Source of the DNA: Neomegalonema sp. | GTDB taxonomy: Bacteria > Pseudomonadota > Alphaproteobacteria > Rhodobacterales > Rhodobacteraceae | Assembly: GCA_022760435.1 (NCBI GenBank) | Contig: JALEFY010000031.1 | Location: forward strand, 1 to 64,000 | Direction of reading: 5' to 3' | Length of the DNA: 64,000 nt | Shown: piece after piece, positions 62,695 to 64,000 of the stretch | Layout: the number at the start of each line of letters is the position of its first letter | How positions within the stretch are numbered: position 1 is the first letter of the stretch | Notes under the pieces: model-generated | What the model saw: the letters and a program-made list of their open reading frames with translations, nothing else | Told to the model about the DNA's origin: nothing | Database searches by the model: none | Program-made: the position numbers and the translations under genes

Positions 62695-64000
62695 ATGGAT
62701 CAACGCCTCCTCGACGCCTTGCGCAAATTCGCTCGCAATGAGATCGAGTTGTTCGCGACCCCTATCGTGAATGCTCAGGCGGATCCTTTTGTGGGACGGG
62801 CGGGCGAGCAGGGGCGCTTGTCGCCTGGCGCGCTCAATCCCGCCGATCCGGAAACCTTCAAGAGACTATCCGTCTATCTCGCCCTGCATCGGCTGGATGT
62901 GCCAACCGTCTCCTATGACGACGCGTTCATGGATGATGCCGAGGGCTATCTCGCGATAGACGGCGCGGCGCTCTCGGTGGGCGATGAGCCGATCTATGAT
63001 GTCGATACCGCCCATGCCGCCGCCAGCGAGATCAGCGCGCAATCGCAGGCCGAGAGCGATAGCGCCAATGCGAGGGGCGCGCGACCGCGCATCCTGCTGG
63101 TTCAGGCAACCCCGTTCGAAAGCGTGACCCGTGAACAGCTCGAAACCTTCGGGCAGGATGTCCAGCGCCTCTTTACCCGCGATCCCGATGCGATCGGGGC
63201 GGCGTCGATCGAGCTTGGCCGTGTCGCAAGACTGATCGGCGCGCTGCGCAAGGCGCTGGTCAGCGGTGGGCCCGATTGTCAGCCGCAAGTCGATATCGTG
63301 CTCACTTTCATGGGAAGCTGGCAGCCCAATGAGCGCGCTGCCGGCGTCCTGCAAATGATCCGGGACGATCTGCAAGCCAGCGTGCCCGGTGCGCAGTTTC
63401 GCTTCCATGTCTGGGGCGCGGGCGAGCTGGTCGCAGCCTTTGAGCGGGTGGCGCTGGCGGCTGTCGGTGTTCTCAAATCGGCGCATCTGCTGTCCTTGCC
63501 GCAATTCAAGCGCGGGCCGGAGGGCGGCCAACAGGCTGCGGCGGGCTGGATCGGCTATGCGCCCGCGCGCTCGGTGGTCTCGCTGATCGAAGGGGCCGAC
63601 AAGCAGCCCGATCCGCGGTTGTTCTTCGACAATGTCCGCCATTATCTCGGCGATGATCCCGAAACCAATCCGGGGGCGGCCGGGTTGACCGGAACCCTCA
63701 AGCAAGGGGATGCCGCGCAATTGGTGCTGCGCCATAACGGGATCACCATCGTTGCGCGCTCGGCCGAGATCGACAGCCATTCCGGCGATGTCATGCTGCG
63801 CGACTTTCAGGTCGTGAACGGGGCCCAGACCGCCTTCACCCTGTTTGCCAATCGTGCCATGCTCGAGGAGAGCGGGCCTGCCCATGTCCCCGTCAAGATC
63901 GTGGTCACCGAGGATGAGGCGATCAAGGATGGGGTGGTGCTCGGGGCCAATACCCAATCCGCGGTCGATCGCTACGATATGCTTGCGCGCCGCCCCGAAC
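62695..64000 (+). CDS. AIPR-type abortive-infection protein (5' part, cut by window end)
   Basis: At least 435 residues, open at the end of the window. NVRHYLGDD, LVLRHNGITIVARSAEI, FQVVNGAQTAFTLFA, VPVKIVVTEDEAIK and LGANTQSAVDRYD match AIPR-family proteins (abortive infection phage resistance), which are found in defence islands. The N-terminal part (ETFKRLSVYLALHRLDVPTV, ILLVQATPFESVTREQLETF) is helical and uncharacterised. The ATG at 62695 has CAGGA upstream. It marks the edge of a possible defence or accessory segment beyond the window. Confidence 0.82.
   Translation, partial: MDQRLLDALRKFARNEIELFATPIVNAQADPFVGRAGEQGRLSPGALNPADPETFKRLSVYLALHRLDVPTVSYDDAFMDDAEGYLAIDGAALSVGDEPIYDVDTAHAAASEISAQSQAESDSANARGARPRILLVQATPFESVTREQLETFGQDVQRLFTRDPDAIGAASIELGRVARLIGALRKALVSGGPDCQPQVDIVLTFMGSWQPNERAAGVLQMIRDDLQASVPGAQFRFHVWGAGELVAAFERVALAAVGVLKSAHLLSLPQFKRGPEGGQQAAAGWIGYAPARSVVSLIEGADKQPDPRLFFDNVRHYLGDDPETNPGAAGLTGTLKQGDAAQLVLRHNGITIVARSAEIDSHSGDVMLRDFQVVNGAQTAFTLFANRAMLEESGPAHVPVKIVVTEDEAIKDGVVLGANTQSAVDRYDMLARRPE

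Overview
This window looks like chromosomal DNA of an alphaproteobacterium, most likely Rhodobacterales (Rhodobacteraceae-like). The DNA is GC-rich with dense genes on both strands. Lineage signs are a SAM-II riboswitch, an alphaproteobacterial Zur box, the order glyQ - small membrane protein - glyS, BTLCP-type and SleB-type secreted proteins, a TAXI-type binding protein and a PEP-binding dikinase-like protein. No rRNA, tRNA, complete insertion sequence, prophage or CRISPR array was seen.

Layout. 1-11 kb: a BTLCP protease; metZ behind a SAM-II riboswitch; apaG, folE; a nitronate monooxygenase divergent from an IclR regulator; a double PRC-barrel protein; an RluA-type pseudouridine synthase; a uracil-DNA-glycosylase-like protein; nhaA. 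11-19 kb: a minus-strand block of three secreted proteins built on three different solute-binding folds (TAXI, OpuAC, PstS-like plus OmpA) with no permease or ATPase, followed by a deacetylase. 19-30 kb: fabI, a Sel1-repeat protein, pdxH, an aldose epimerase, a DMT transporter, a TPR protein and an Lhr-type helicase. 30-38 kb: a VapBC pair whose antitoxin has a long acidic tail, msrA, pheT without pheS, a 42-bp hairpin repeat array, an outer-membrane barrel and a DUF2975/HTH pair. 38-42 kb: cysQ, cysD (no cysN) and a pyruvyltransferase. 42-49 kb: a Zur-box-controlled CobW metallochaperone, then pccA and pccB. 49-56 kb: an 88-residue protein translationally coupled to a two-component system, an orphan Flp pilin, glyQ-DUF6446-glyS. 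56-64 kb: a secretin N-domain protein, a GST, a SleB-like hydrolase, meaB, a dikinase-like protein with a damaged ATP site, and the start of an AIPR-type phage-defence gene cut by the window end.

Themes. Methionine/sulfur (metZ, msrA, cysQ, cysD), propionyl-CoA use (pccAB, meaB; no mutase here) and cell-envelope proteins recur. A second theme is structural: about ten short direct repeats (6-18 bp, one of 42 bp) sit at gene starts, stops or in low-complexity coding segments, as expected from replication slippage. The best candidates for undescribed biology are the three-binding-protein block, the dikinase-like protein coupled to meaB, the long-tailed VapB, and the large hairpin at 55947-56000. 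Coordinates of starts were chosen by ribosome-binding sites and family alignment remembered from general knowledge; no database search was run.
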